64,000 nt of DNA. Source: an uncultured Lachnospiraceae bacterium. GTDB lineage: Bacteria; Bacillota; Clostridia; Lachnospirales; Lachnospiraceae. The notes under the pieces were generated by a model. The model ran no database searches and was not told the origin of the DNA. It saw only the letters and a program-made list of their open reading frames with translations. Made by a program: the position numbers and the translations under genes. Of this stretch, positions 45,411-54,006 are shown piece after piece (the first letter of the stretch is position 1; every line of letters begins with the position of its first letter). Location: positions 11,234-75,233 of the forward strand of contig CAKRHW010000005.1 in NCBI GenBank assembly GCA_934339365.1. The letters run 5' to 3'.

Positions 45411-45439
45411 TTGACAATATGTGAAAAGTATGTTAAATT
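45411..45439 (+). promoter_or_regulatory. Strong promoter for the first cassette lipoprotein
   Basis: A perfect TTGACA (45411-45416), 17 bases, TAAATT (45434-45439), about 47 bases before the start codon. Confidence 0.72.
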
Positions 45440-45485
45440 AAACAAGTATTTACAAATTATAATAAAATTCGAGAAAAGGAAAAGG

Positions 45486-46532
45486 ATGAGAATGAAAAAG
45501 AACACAATAGCATTAGTTTTTTTAGCAACATCATTAGTGGTGTCAAGTTCAGGCTGTAATAGTTCAAAAGAAAAAACATTAGATGAGAGCGTTCTTGTAA
45601 CAACAGAAAGTAAAGAAAAAAATGATAAAAATTCAGAAGCGTTTAAACAGGATATCTATATAGAAACATATCATGCAAATTATGATATCTACACTGGCGA
45701 GGGAGCTAATTCTGCAATATTCACCATATTATCAAAAGAGAAGCTGAAGAAAAGTGATGTGGAAATCCAGACAGATACAAACGTTCAATACGATACAGTT
45801 TTTGGAAAGTCCTGGGATATGGATGAGCAAATGCTTCAGCAGATGCCATCGAAATTATTGGAACAGTATGGAAAGTATAAAAAATACAATACGGGGGAAG
45901 TACCGATTTATGCATATGAAGTAGGAATTGGTGTGAAAGGGGAAGTAGATGAAGATGAGACAATAAAAAAATTAGATCTTATTGTAAAAGGGAAAAAATA
46001 TAAGGTAGAGGGAATACAGATCAGAGTACATAATGGATCTATTTCTAAAAAAGACTATGGAACAGCATTAAATACGAAAACATTGATAAGTAATGAAGTA
46101 GTGATGTACAAAGATGCGAAAGGTAGATTTGCAATTCCTGATGTTGAATTGTTGGTAAGTAAAGATGTTATATTAGAAAAAGTTGTAATTGCAGATCGTA
46201 AAGATGTTTCTGTGGAAGATGTCAGTATAAATATCAAAAAAGGAAAAAATAAAATTAAAAGAAAATTGGACGGAGAGATCGCATTAAAGAAAAATGAAAA
46301 AGCTGTTTTGAAAATCCGACTTAAGGACAATAGGATTGGAAATCATTCGTCATATGCTTCAAATTATGGAGTTCTTATTTATTATAAATATAAAGGAAAA
46401 GAATATGCGATACCATATCAAGTATTTATGAAAACAAAGAGAACAAAATTTGAACTGTTTGCAGAAAAAAATGATGGGTTAGATTTAACAGAATATTATA
46501 AGAACCAGGATAGAGATGGGATGGAGAGTTAA
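45486..46532 (+). CDS. Lipoprotein of unknown function
   Basis: A 348-residue exported lipoprotein. The start is the ATG at 45486 or the in-frame ATG at 45492, both after AAAAGG. The signal peptide carries the lipobox SSSGC (Cys about residue 24). A Ser/Lys/Glu-rich linker and a beta-rich mature region with many Lys/Asp/Glu follow. Two stretches look like repeated units of one fold: about residues 115-190 (IYAYEVGIGVKGEVDEDE, LDLIVKGKKYKVEG) and about 215-300 (GRFAIPDVELLVSKDV, KAVLKIRLKDNRIG). No known domain is recognised. It has its own consensus promoter. It precedes the ABC cassette and may be an accessory or immunity-type lipoprotein, but this is only context. Confidence 0.7.
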   Translation: MRMKKNTIALVFLATSLVVSSSGCNSSKEKTLDESVLVTTESKEKNDKNSEAFKQDIYIETYHANYDIYTGEGANSAIFTILSKEKLKKSDVEIQTDTNVQYDTVFGKSWDMDEQMLQQMPSKLLEQYGKYKKYNTGEVPIYAYEVGIGVKGEVDEDETIKKLDLIVKGKKYKVEGIQIRVHNGSISKKDYGTALNTKTLISNEVVMYKDAKGRFAIPDVELLVSKDVILEKVVIADRKDVSVEDVSINIKKGKNKIKRKLDGEIALKKNEKAVLKIRLKDNRIGNHSSYASNYGVLIYYKYKGKEYAIPYQVFMKTKRTKFELFAEKNDGLDLTEYYKNQDRDGMES

Positions 46533-46602
46533 AAGGAGAAAATTTATTATAAAAAAGTATACAAAATGATAAATGTAAATCAATAATAATCAGAGGTTAA
46601 TA

Positions 46603-46631
46603 TTGACAGTGATAATGCAAAGTGATAAAAT
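46603..46631 (+). promoter_or_regulatory. Consensus promoter for the small ORF and ABC cassette
   Basis: A perfect TTGACA (46603-46608), 17 bases, TAAAAT (46626-46631). It lies between the first lipoprotein gene and the small ORF at 46693. The start of transcription would be near 46638. It is among the strongest promoter matches in the window. Confidence 0.75.
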
Positions 46632-46692
46632 TAACATGTTCGAACAAAATAAAAAAGGAAAACAATATAATATGTAGGGATGCAAAGGTGAT

Positions 46693-46896
46693 ATGAAGAA
46701 TTATTGTGTGGAAAAGAAGAATATTTTTAAAATATTTACTTTAAACATAAAATATTGTAGATATAAACTTAGCCAATATACCCTGAAAATCACATATGAA
46801 AATTTCCTTAAAAGGAAAGGGGACGATGATAGAAAAAGTATGGATAAATCACCTCATAGTGATAGCAATCCTATGACGGTACGCGGCAATCTATAG
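46693..46896 (+). CDS. Small ORF, 67 residues, unknown
   Basis: A short ORF with AAAGGTGAT before its ATG, directly downstream of a strong promoter and upstream of a 12-bp hairpin. The product is basic in the first 42 residues (many Lys, Tyr, Ile, three Cys in 22 residues or fewer). It then becomes polar (KGDDDRKSMDKSPHSDSNP) and ends TVRGNL. No signal peptide, double-glycine leader or recognised domain is visible. It could be a leader peptide, a small regulatory or secreted peptide, or chance coding. Position is the main support. Confidence 0.35.
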   Translation: MKNYCVEKKNIFKIFTLNIKYCRYKLSQYTLKITYENFLKRKGDDDRKSMDKSPHSDSNPMTVRGNL

Positions 46897-46905
46897 TTTT
46901 TAAAG

Positions 46906-46931
46906 TGGAGGATAAGTTTACTTATCCTCCA
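46906..46931 (+). promoter_or_regulatory. Perfect 12-bp hairpin with an anti-Shine-Dalgarno arm
   Basis: TGGAGGATAAGT (46906-46917) pairs exactly with ACTTATCCTCCA (46920-46931). No T-run follows, so simple termination is unlikely. The right arm contains CCTCC, which could instead pair with the ribosome site GGAGGAGG (46952-46959) of the next gene. That gives two mutually exclusive structures, one leaving the ribosome site free and one hiding it. Confidence 0.5.
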
Positions 46932-46963
46932 TATAATAATGTTTTATGTAAGGAGGAGGTTGC

Positions 46964-47809
46964 ATGAAAAGGTATCAATTATATTTGTATACGGCGGTGC
47001 TTGGACTCAGTATGTTAGGAACTGGTTGTGCTAAGACACCGGAAGAGGTGCAGGAGAATATCGACTATAAGAAACAGGTTGAGACAAATACAGAACAGAC
47101 ATCAGGGGAAAAATATAATACCTTGAAAGAAATATGGGATTCGAAGGATCAGGTATTACAAAAAAAGTATCAAAATTTAAAGATGTCGGATAAAATTAAA
47201 ATGATAAAACCAAATAGTTGCAATGAGGAGGAATTTGAAGTAATTGATGGCTTTGCATCAAAAGACCAGGAGTTATTTCGAAAGTATATAGGGAAGGACT
47301 ACAATCAAAAATATTGGAGCGACGGAGCCAATTTAAATCCACCGGGACCAGAATATTCGGATAAAAAGACCGGACATTATGCCGGAATATCGGATAATGG
47401 ATTCTTTGTCTGGAATAATGCAAAGGAAATTGATGTAGAAACTGAAAAAGAAGAAGAGGCAGTGTATAATTTGCGGACGGATTATCAAGATAAGAGCTAT
47501 GAGGTAAGTGATGGAAAAATGAAAGTAAGTGAGGCTGTGAAAATGGCAGAAGCTGAAATGAAAAAATGGAGGGAATATAGTGGGGATAATGAGGCGATTC
47601 CTTATCAGGTGATTGTTTCTAAGATAACAGATACCGGAAAATATTGTTTTGAAGTCGATTTCCAAAAGGAATATGAGAATGTTCCGTTTTTTTCACAACT
47701 AGTATATGATGATATACTTGGTGGGCAAAAGATATCGACGATGAATGTTCAAAATGTCTATATTACTAAAAAAAGTCTATGTCAAAAATTCTTAATCAAA
47801 ATATATTAA
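46964..47809 (+). CDS. Lipoprotein, N-terminal part of a frameshifted gene
   Basis: A 281-codon frame starting after AAGGAGGAGG, with a lipoprotein signal peptide and lipobox LGTGC (Cys about residue 22). The mature part is Lys/Glu-rich with no recognised domain. A central region, DGKMKVSEAVKMAEAEMKKW, looks helical. The frame leaves the conserved reading at an A7 tract (47768-47774) and ends after only 13 unrelated-looking codons. Adding one A would fuse it to the following 47779-48123 frame to give a protein of about 386 residues. So the complete lipoprotein is probably not made from this sequence as given. Confidence 0.72.
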   Translation: MKRYQLYLYTAVLGLSMLGTGCAKTPEEVQENIDYKKQVETNTEQTSGEKYNTLKEIWDSKDQVLQKKYQNLKMSDKIKMIKPNSCNEEEFEVIDGFASKDQELFRKYIGKDYNQKYWSDGANLNPPGPEYSDKKTGHYAGISDNGFFVWNNAKEIDVETEKEEEAVYNLRTDYQDKSYEVSDGKMKVSEAVKMAEAEMKKWREYSGDNEAIPYQVIVSKITDTGKYCFEVDFQKEYENVPFFSQLVYDDILGGQKISTMNVQNVYITKKSLCQKFLIKIY

Positions 47810-48123
47810 AACATGTTAAGACGGTAAAGAAAAATGATAAGATTATCTCTTTAGAGAGTGCTTTAGAGAATGCAAATAAGTTATTAGCATCATATCATGT
47901 ATATATAATTAATGATATTACAATACAGAATATTTTTATCCCAGAAAAAAATGAGGACGATAGTATAAAAAGTGCAGGAAATAAATATACAACAAAACCA
48001 TATTGGATTTTCGGCGTGAAAGATGCTGATGAAAAAAATACTTTTATTGCGGTAAACTGTGAAAACGGAGATGCACGTATTGCCAGCAATACTGGTGCAT
48101 ATGCAGAGGAGAATGCAAAATGA
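47779..48123 (+). pseudogene. C-terminal part of the frameshifted lipoprotein
   Basis: A 114-codon frame continuing the lipoprotein after the A7 tract. Its ATG has no ribosome site, but its stop overlaps the start of the permease gene by the usual ATGA. This shows it is the natural 3' end of the upstream gene. It contains SLESALENANKLLASYHVY and TTKPYWIFGVKDADEKNTFI, a beta-rich ending. No independent function is expected unless ribosomes or polymerase slip on the A7 run. Confidence 0.65.
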
Positions 48124-48995
48124 AAATAATCTATGGAATATGTCAGGAAATGAAAAAGAGCATCATCAGCTATGGGTTTCTGGCATGTGTCATGATTACC
48201 TGGGGGTTATTATTTACGGTAACGGGATATTATGACACTGGTACAGGAAAGACGTATTCAGTTTTAGAATGTATGATGATGTCAAAGAAAATGATCAATA
48301 GTGATTACGCATTTTCAAGTATACAGATGGTAAGCAATATTTCAGGTGGATTCTTTCAATTGTTTCTTCCGATTATTGCAGCCTTTCCCTTTATGCCAAA
48401 TTTCTGTACGGAGAGAAGAAGTGGGTTGATTCGATTTACTATTTCGCGCATGGGAAAGTGGAATTATTATTTTACAAAATTTTTATCTGCAGTTTTATCA
48501 GGTGGATTCGCTGTTATTTTAGGGTATTTTTTGTATTCAATAGTCATTTATCTTAGATTTCCATCCATTTCATCTTATTCATCGGATTGTATAGATATGG
48601 TGCTTGGAGGTTCTTCGGAACTTGTGATTTTTTTGGAAGGTGCGTTAGGTGTATTTTTATACGGAATGATTTCCGTATTACTTGCATTTCTACTTGCGTC
48701 TTTTTTGAAAAATAAGTATCTGGTAACATGTATTCCGTTTACGTTGATGTATATCTACAGTATTTATCTGGAAAAGATAGCGGCAAATTCGTTTGGCGTT
48801 GAGGGAAAAGAGAAGATTTATGATCTACAGACGATTTTGAATCCACAGACAGTTTGCATGGTTCGTTTTCTGAAAACAGGTGGACAAGTGAATAAACCGA
48901 TTCTATATGCTTTGATTTTGCAGGGAATTCTTATGGTTATAACGTTTTGTTTGTTTGCCTTTATTATGAATAGGAGGTGCGACAGTGGAGAATAA
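48120..48995 (+). CDS. ABC-2 type permease, first subunit
   Basis: A 291-residue membrane protein with six helices. It looks like the permease partner of a BcrA-like ATPase: an N-terminal helix ending in a long outer loop (residues about 35-75), then FPFMPNFCTERRSGLIRFTI, a common cytoplasmic loop motif of ABC-2 permeases, and a closing helix with a basic tail. The start overlaps the upstream frame by four bases (ATGA), indicating coupling. The next permease overlaps its end by 11 bases. Substrate is unknown; related systems move or resist peptides and lipids. Confidence 0.75.
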   Translation: MKIIYGICQEMKKSIISYGFLACVMITWGLLFTVTGYYDTGTGKTYSVLECMMMSKKMINSDYAFSSIQMVSNISGGFFQLFLPIIAAFPFMPNFCTERRSGLIRFTISRMGKWNYYFTKFLSAVLSGGFAVILGYFLYSIVIYLRFPSISSYSSDCIDMVLGGSSELVIFLEGALGVFLYGMISVLLAFLLASFLKNKYLVTCIPFTLMYIYSIYLEKIAANSFGVEGKEKIYDLQTILNPQTVCMVRFLKTGGQVNKPILYALILQGILMVITFCLFAFIMNRRCDSGE

Positions 48996-49884
48996 AGGGA
49001 CATTGCGAAGAAAAAAGAAACAAATATCAATCAATAAGATTTTGTCAACTGCGAAAACGGAATATATGAAATGGATTTGCAATGAAAGGATGGTTTTACT
49101 GATTGTGATGTTTGTTTTTATACAGACAACCATTGTAAGTCCGCTGGTTAAGAATTCTCAAATGATGCAATCTCCAATTAATATCCTGGAGCCATTTATT
49201 GCAGCGGTAAATTCCAGAACAATGATAATTATTATTCCGGCACTGTTTTTGGCTTTGTTTTCGGATTTTCCGAGGACAGATGGAAATACGTTGTTTTTTC
49301 TTCCAAGAGTAGGAAAAATCAACTGGATTTTTGGACAGTTTCTTTTTGCAGTTTATGCAATTGCAAGTTATATGGCAGTGATTTTTGCGTTTTGTACAGT
49401 TCCCGTATTAGCAACGGGATTCTGGGCGAATGGATGGTCACTGGTTGTAACAAAATTTGCATTGATGTTCCCGGAACATGCAGAGAATTTTGGAGCGACA
49501 TTAATTCAAAAAAATATCTATCATCAACTTCCACCGTATAAGGTTGTGCTAGTCAGCACAGCATTGGTAATGCTGTATTTGCTGCTGATTGCATTAATTA
49601 TGATGTTGTTTAATACATTTAAGAAAAAGATATTTGGAATCTTAATGGTAGCAGTAATCGTTGCATTTGGTTCTTTGTTTTATATGATTCAATTGAAGGT
49701 AATGTGGATTTTTCCAATGGCACATGCAGCAGTGGAATCGCATTTTACAAAATATTACAGAGACGGAGGAGTTCCTATTTCTTTCTCGGTTGGTTATTTT
49801 GTAGTGGTATGTGCAGTACTAATCATTGCCAGTATCATATGCATTCGAAGAGAGAATTTTGAAAGCTTGCAGGAAGTTGATTAG
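48985..49884 (+). CDS. ABC-2 type permease, second subunit
   Basis: A 299-residue membrane protein starting at GTG, seven bases after AGGAGG. A basic N-terminus (RRKKKQ) precedes six helices. The FSDFPRTDGNTLFFLPRVGK loop corresponds to the cytoplasmic loop of its partner (FPFMPNFCTERRSG), suggesting the two permeases are distant paralogues forming a heterodimer. It overlaps the first permease by 11 bases and precedes the ATPase by 9, so the three are one unit. Confidence 0.75.
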   Translation: MENKGTLRRKKKQISINKILSTAKTEYMKWICNERMVLLIVMFVFIQTTIVSPLVKNSQMMQSPINILEPFIAAVNSRTMIIIIPALFLALFSDFPRTDGNTLFFLPRVGKINWIFGQFLFAVYAIASYMAVIFAFCTVPVLATGFWANGWSLVVTKFALMFPEHAENFGATLIQKNIYHQLPPYKVVLVSTALVMLYLLLIALIMMLFNTFKKKIFGILMVAVIVAFGSLFYMIQLKVMWIFPMAHAAVESHFTKYYRDGGVPISFSVGYFVVVCAVLIIASIICIRRENFESLQEVD

Positions 49885-49893
49885 GAGGGGAAA

Positions 49894-50535
49894 ATGGCAA
49901 AAGCGATTATAGTAGAAAAATTAAATCTCACAATTAAGAAACATGAGATTTTAAAAAATATTAATGTCTCTTTTGAAGAGGGACAGATTCATGGACTGGT
50001 TGGTAGAAATGGTTCCGGAAAAACAATGTTAATGAAATGCATTTGTGGATTCATAAAACCTTCTGCCGGAACAATCACTGTGGATGGATTAGTGATCGGA
50101 AAGGATGTTGATTTCCCGGAAAGTATCGGAATGATTATTGAAACACCGGGTTTTATTCCCTATTATACAGGATATAAGAATCTGAAACTTCTGGCTGGTC
50201 TGAATAAGATGATTTCAAAAGATGAGATAAAAAAAGTTATGCAGGATGTTGGATTAGACGCCCAATTAAAACTGCCGGTGAAAAAATACAGCCTGGGTAT
50301 GAGGCAAAGACTTGGATTGGCTCAGGCAATCATGGAAAATCCGAGGGTGTTAGTGCTAGATGAGCCGTTTAATGGACTCGATCAGGAAGGCGTTGAGGAT
50401 ATGCGGAAGTATTTGCTGAAGTATAAAGAAGAGGGGAAAACAATTTTGATTGCAAGTCATTCTTCGGAAGATATTTCTGTATTGTGTGATTCCGTTCACA
50501 TTATGAATAAAGGAATATTAACAGAACGAGAATAG
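49894..50535 (+). CDS. ABC transporter ATP-binding protein (BcrA-like)
   Basis: A 213-residue ATPase energising the two preceding permeases. It has Walker A GRNGSGKT (about residue 37), the Q-loop region IGMIIETPGFIPYYTGYKNL, the signature YSLGMRQRLGLAQA (about 132), Walker B VLVLDEPFNGLD (about 152) and the switch His in ASHSSED. The ETPGF stretch and the SLGMRQR signature are typical of bacitracin/lantibiotic-type exporters (BcrA, LanF). The C-terminus is short, stopping soon after the H-loop. GAGGGG precedes the ATG. A terminator follows, closing the cassette. Confidence 0.9.
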   Translation: MAKAIIVEKLNLTIKKHEILKNINVSFEEGQIHGLVGRNGSGKTMLMKCICGFIKPSAGTITVDGLVIGKDVDFPESIGMIIETPGFIPYYTGYKNLKLLAGLNKMISKDEIKKVMQDVGLDAQLKLPVKKYSLGMRQRLGLAQAIMENPRVLVLDEPFNGLDQEGVEDMRKYLLKYKEEGKTILIASHSSEDISVLCDSVHIMNKGILTERE

Positions 50536-50541
50536 AAAAGG

Positions 50542-50582
50542 TCGCGGATGTTGGAAATAAAAACCAATATCTGCGATTTTTT
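50542..50582 (+). terminator. Terminator of the ABC cassette
   Basis: TCGCGGATGTTGG pairs with CCAATATCTGCGA (one or two mismatches) around AAATAAAAA, followed by six T. Confidence 0.82.
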
Positions 50583-50609
50583 CGTAAAAGGAAAATAAAA
50601 AGGATAAGA

Positions 50610-50638
50610 TTGCGTATCTTGAGAGAAAAGGGTATACT
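50610..50638 (+). promoter_or_regulatory. Promoter for the second glycan operon
   Basis: TTGCGT (50610-50615), 17 bases, TATACT (50633-50638). About 70 bases of leader precede the GT2 gene. Confidence 0.62.
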
Positions 50639-50716
50639 AGATACTATTAGGTTCGATGGTTAGAGTTTATAGATCGGGTCTTAAAAGCATGAGGAGTAAA
50701 AAAGTGGAGATTTAAT

Positions 50717-52183
50717 ATGAAAAAATTCAAATTTTCAATTGTTATGGCTGTTTATAATACAGCGGATTATTTAGAAGAAGCAATCGATAGTCTGATTGCC
50801 CAGAGTATAGGGTTTCGGAAGAATATACAGTTGATTTTAGTTAATGATGGAAGTACAGACGGAAGTCATGATATATGTGAGAAGTATGCAGATAAATATA
50901 AGAAAAATATTGTTTATATCAAAAAGGAAAATGGGGGTGTCAGTTCAGCGAGAAATCTCGGATTAAGTGCAGTGGAGGGGGAATTAGTTAATTTTTTAGA
51001 TGGAGATGATCTGTTATCGGATGAGGCATTAGAAAATGTCTATCATTTTTATAAAAAACATGAACAGGAAGTGGATTTGATTTCTATTCCACTGATGTTT
51101 TTTGAGGCACGTCAGGGAAATCATGTCTTAAATAAGAAGTTTACGAGGAGTCGTGTGATAGATATTCAGAAGGAACCTTTGTGTTTTCAGATGTCTATTA
51201 GCAGTTCGTTTGTCAAACGGGAAGTATTGTTACAGTATCGTTTTAATGAAAAATTAAAATATGGAGAAGATGCAGAAGTTGTAAATAAGATCATTTTGCA
51301 GCGTGGACAGTACGGTGTGGTCAGAGAGGCAGCATACCATTATCGGGTTCGTGAGGCCGGAGGCTCTGCAATACAGAAAGCACGACAAAGCAAGGAACAG
51401 TATTTAGATGTGTTACATTATCTGCATTTTGAGTTGATGAAGGTATCAGAGCAGGTCTATGGAACAGTGATTCCGTATTTACAGAATATGATGATGTATG
51501 AGACTATTTTTAAGCTTCGTGTACCGAAAGTAGATGAGAAAACACTGACACAGGCAGAGATTGATGCCTTTTTTGAAGATTATCATCGTATGGCTGTGCG
51601 GATGGATGATAATGTGATTTTAGGGTGCGGTGTTGGAAGCCAGATTATGAAATTATGGTCATTGCAGTTGAAACATCAGCTCCCTTTGCAGAGGCTGGTT
51701 CGAACAATCAGTAGTGGGAATGATGTGTTGTTCGTGAGAGGTAACCGACTGATTTCATTGCTTTCTCAATATAAAGTAGAAGTAAAAAGTGTGACGGAAT
51801 TAAAGGAACAGGAAAAGAAAGAAGACTGCTACAAAGCATATGAGGTTTGTGGCTTTTTGCGGATTCCGGCTTTTGATGACAGCATTCGCTTATACAGAGA
51901 GGAACGGTTTTGCACAGAGAATCATTCGGAATGGAAGGAAGAGTATTTAGAAGCAGAGGAATGTCCGGAGGATTCGGTGTACTCATTAGGAAGACTTGTA
52001 TGTAAAGGATATTCGTTCCGGTGGAAGGTTTTTGCAAAGGAAAAGGGTGAATTGCATGTTGCACGTGTTTTTGCAGGGTGTCAGGAGACGAAGATTCCTC
52101 TGGCCTTTCGCATAAGAGAAGGACTGGTTCTGGCAGAAGGTGTAACGATGAAAGACCGGGAAATCAGATTGGTAGTTCAGTAG
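50717..52183 (+). CDS. Glycosyltransferase family 2 with C-terminal domain
   Basis: A 488-residue enzyme. Residues 1-220 are an intact GT2: SIVMAVYNTADYLEEAIDSL, LVNDGSTDGSHDIC, ENGGVSSARNLGLS and FLDGDDLLSDEAL (DxD), then KYGEDAEVVNKI. A helical middle (about 230-345) and a beta-rich C-terminal domain (about 370-488) follow. This layout resembles the front half of known GT2 plus glycerophosphotransferase fusions, but the transferase part is absent. GTGGAG lies before the ATG. It is the first gene of the second operon. Donor sugar is unknown. Confidence 0.88.
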   Translation: MKKFKFSIVMAVYNTADYLEEAIDSLIAQSIGFRKNIQLILVNDGSTDGSHDICEKYADKYKKNIVYIKKENGGVSSARNLGLSAVEGELVNFLDGDDLLSDEALENVYHFYKKHEQEVDLISIPLMFFEARQGNHVLNKKFTRSRVIDIQKEPLCFQMSISSSFVKREVLLQYRFNEKLKYGEDAEVVNKIILQRGQYGVVREAAYHYRVREAGGSAIQKARQSKEQYLDVLHYLHFELMKVSEQVYGTVIPYLQNMMMYETIFKLRVPKVDEKTLTQAEIDAFFEDYHRMAVRMDDNVILGCGVGSQIMKLWSLQLKHQLPLQRLVRTISSGNDVLFVRGNRLISLLSQYKVEVKSVTELKEQEKKEDCYKAYEVCGFLRIPAFDDSIRLYREERFCTENHSEWKEEYLEAEECPEDSVYSLGRLVCKGYSFRWKVFAKEKGELHVARVFAGCQETKIPLAFRIREGLVLAEGVTMKDREIRLVVQ

Positions 52184-52221
52184 AAGAGAACAAGAACAGG
52201 AATGAGAACAGGGAGAAAATC

Positions 52222-54006
52222 GTGGAAAAGGATACAGTAAAAATTAGTGTAATATGTGTGGATTCGCAGTTAGAACAGAATGATAAAATTAACTTTCCCC
52301 CAGAAACGGGGTATCAGCCCTCATGCATGGAGATATTAGAAGTTACCGGCCAGCAGTTTTATGAAGAGAAGGAAAAGGCTGTCAGACAGGCAAGAGGAGA
52401 GTATATTTTATTTCTTCTCAAAGAGTCGCAGTTACAGGATGGATTTTTTGACAGGATATTGCAGAAAATACAGGAAGCAAAAGAAGAAGTTTATGCGTTA
52501 AAACTGACAAGAAAAACTGCCGGAAAAAGGTTTTTTGAAAAAATGTTTTGCGACACAGAGTTAGATTATGTTGCAATAGAGGCAGATTATCTGAAGGTTT
52601 TGCGTGGATTTTTAGGATGTGTCATAAAAAGAGACATCCTGCTTACATATATGAATCGGCTGACGAATGGATGGGATGAGTCTTTGATTCTGACAGGGGT
52701 TTTAGCCAGAACAATGCGCTATGGATTGATTGATGCAACGCTGACATATGAACGGGAAAGCAGAGATTTTATTCCAAAAAGGGAATTGTCAGACCAAAGA
52801 GAGCAGTATCAGGGAATTTTCGAGCAGTATTATAAACCTTTGCTGGATTTGAAGGAAGGAAAATCAGATGGATTTGGCAGGTACATAGATACTCTTGTAA
52901 CCATTGATATTTATTACAAAGTAAGTCTGTCAGAAATCCCTGAAAATATAGATCCGGCGTTGATAGAACAGTATAAAAACGGATTAGCCCAAATTACAAA
53001 AAGAATTCAGCCGGCAATTCTGGCACATGAGATTTGCAATGTTTTATCGGCAAATAAAAGGACCTGGTTACTTCAGAAGATGTATTTGCAGAGTGAAGAA
53101 TTAGAAGTCTATACGAATGAAAAACAGGCTATCTTTATGCATGGAAATGTAATGGTGCGAAAGGCGAGTACCATTTTGGCAACGATCGAACAGTTTGAAA
53201 CAGATGGGGAAGAGGCAGTTGTTGCAGGAAGGATATGCACAGCAATAAAATCAGACGATATTACCCTGGTATTAGGCATATATGCCGATGATACATTTCA
53301 GGAGACGACAGAATTAGAGGTTGTGCCACTAAAGGGAAAAGGTGAGAAGAGTTTAGGAGAACTGGTAGCACAAACCTATACATTTGCCGGAAGAATTCCG
53401 CTTCAGGGAGATAAATGCCAGGTCTGTGTATGTATACAGGCAGGGGATGCAATTGTTCCGCTTGAAATTAAAATAAAAGAAGATTCTCAGGCACAGTGGA
53501 GAATTCCGCAGGTTCGAAAGTATGATTCCTATCTTTGGACAGAGACGGAAAAACGATATCTTTTCATGCAAAAAAACAATACGGAACGGTATGAAGCCAT
53601 GCAGAAAAAGCAGGAAGAGAGATGGATACAGCAATATGGAAAAGAAGAAACAGACATTTCACTTGCAAATGTTGCAAAATATGAAAAATATCGCAAATTA
53701 TTTTCTAAAAACCGGGTCTTGTTAGTAACCTGCAAGGATGATTTGCCGAAAAAAGCCCGCAATGTATTAGCACAGCAGAAAAATATGAAAGTGGTTGTCG
53801 TTTCTAAAACGAAGAAAGAAATGAAAGGATTTAAGACGGTAGAATGGAAATCGAAATGGCACCGCTTCCTCTATATGTATGCCAGATATGAATGGAATCT
53901 GTTAGGAAAATATGAAAAATACAGTCCATTTGGAGAACAGGCATGTTTTTATGAAGGAATCCGTTGTGCCGTACAGATGCCGAAGGAGAAAAATGAAGAA
54001 AGTTAA
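52222..54006 (+). CDS. Degenerate GT2-like protein of unknown function
   Basis: A 594-residue protein. The GTG at 52222 is chosen because GGGAG lies six bases upstream; the frame is open back to 52078 inside the previous gene. The N-terminus looks like a GT-A fold that has lost its catalytic motifs: VKISVICVDSQ, then ARGEYILFLLKESQL where active GT2s have FLDGDD. A helical region, a beta-rich domain (about 310-420) and a C-terminal part opening KNRVLLVTCKDDLPKKARNV follow. The layout mirrors the preceding GT2 gene, suggesting an inactive paralogue or partner subunit. It overlaps the next gene by 14 bases. Confidence 0.65.
   Translation: MEKDTVKISVICVDSQLEQNDKINFPPETGYQPSCMEILEVTGQQFYEEKEKAVRQARGEYILFLLKESQLQDGFFDRILQKIQEAKEEVYALKLTRKTAGKRFFEKMFCDTELDYVAIEADYLKVLRGFLGCVIKRDILLTYMNRLTNGWDESLILTGVLARTMRYGLIDATLTYERESRDFIPKRELSDQREQYQGIFEQYYKPLLDLKEGKSDGFGRYIDTLVTIDIYYKVSLSEIPENIDPALIEQYKNGLAQITKRIQPAILAHEICNVLSANKRTWLLQKMYLQSEELEVYTNEKQAIFMHGNVMVRKASTILATIEQFETDGEEAVVAGRICTAIKSDDITLVLGIYADDTFQETTELEVVPLKGKGEKSLGELVAQTYTFAGRIPLQGDKCQVCVCIQAGDAIVPLEIKIKEDSQAQWRIPQVRKYDSYLWTETEKRYLFMQKNNTERYEAMQKKQEERWIQQYGKEETDISLANVAKYEKYRKLFSKNRVLLVTCKDDLPKKARNVLAQQKNMKVVVVSKTKKEMKGFKTVEWKSKWHRFLYMYARYEWNLLGKYEKYSPFGEQACFYEGIRCAVQMPKEKNEES

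Noticed and set aside
46693..46896. Lanthipeptide or double-glycine bacteriocin precursor
   Set aside because: The 67-residue product has no GG leader, no Ser/Thr/Cys-rich core at its end and no modification enzyme nearby.
46906..46945. Simple intrinsic terminator
   Set aside because: The 12-bp stem is not followed by a T-run on either likely transcript side; it is listed as a leader structure.
47768..47775. Programmed -1 frameshift site at the A7-G run in the lipoprotein gene
   Set aside because: In the zero frame the run reads ACT AAA AAA AGT, so the slippery heptamer (A AAA AAG) is out of phase. An indel or simple homopolymer slippage is more likely.
52078..52221. Longer start of the degenerate GT2-like protein inside the previous gene
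   Set aside because: It would overlap the previous gene by about 100 bases with an unusual charged sequence and no ribosome site; the GTG at 52222 has GGGAG.
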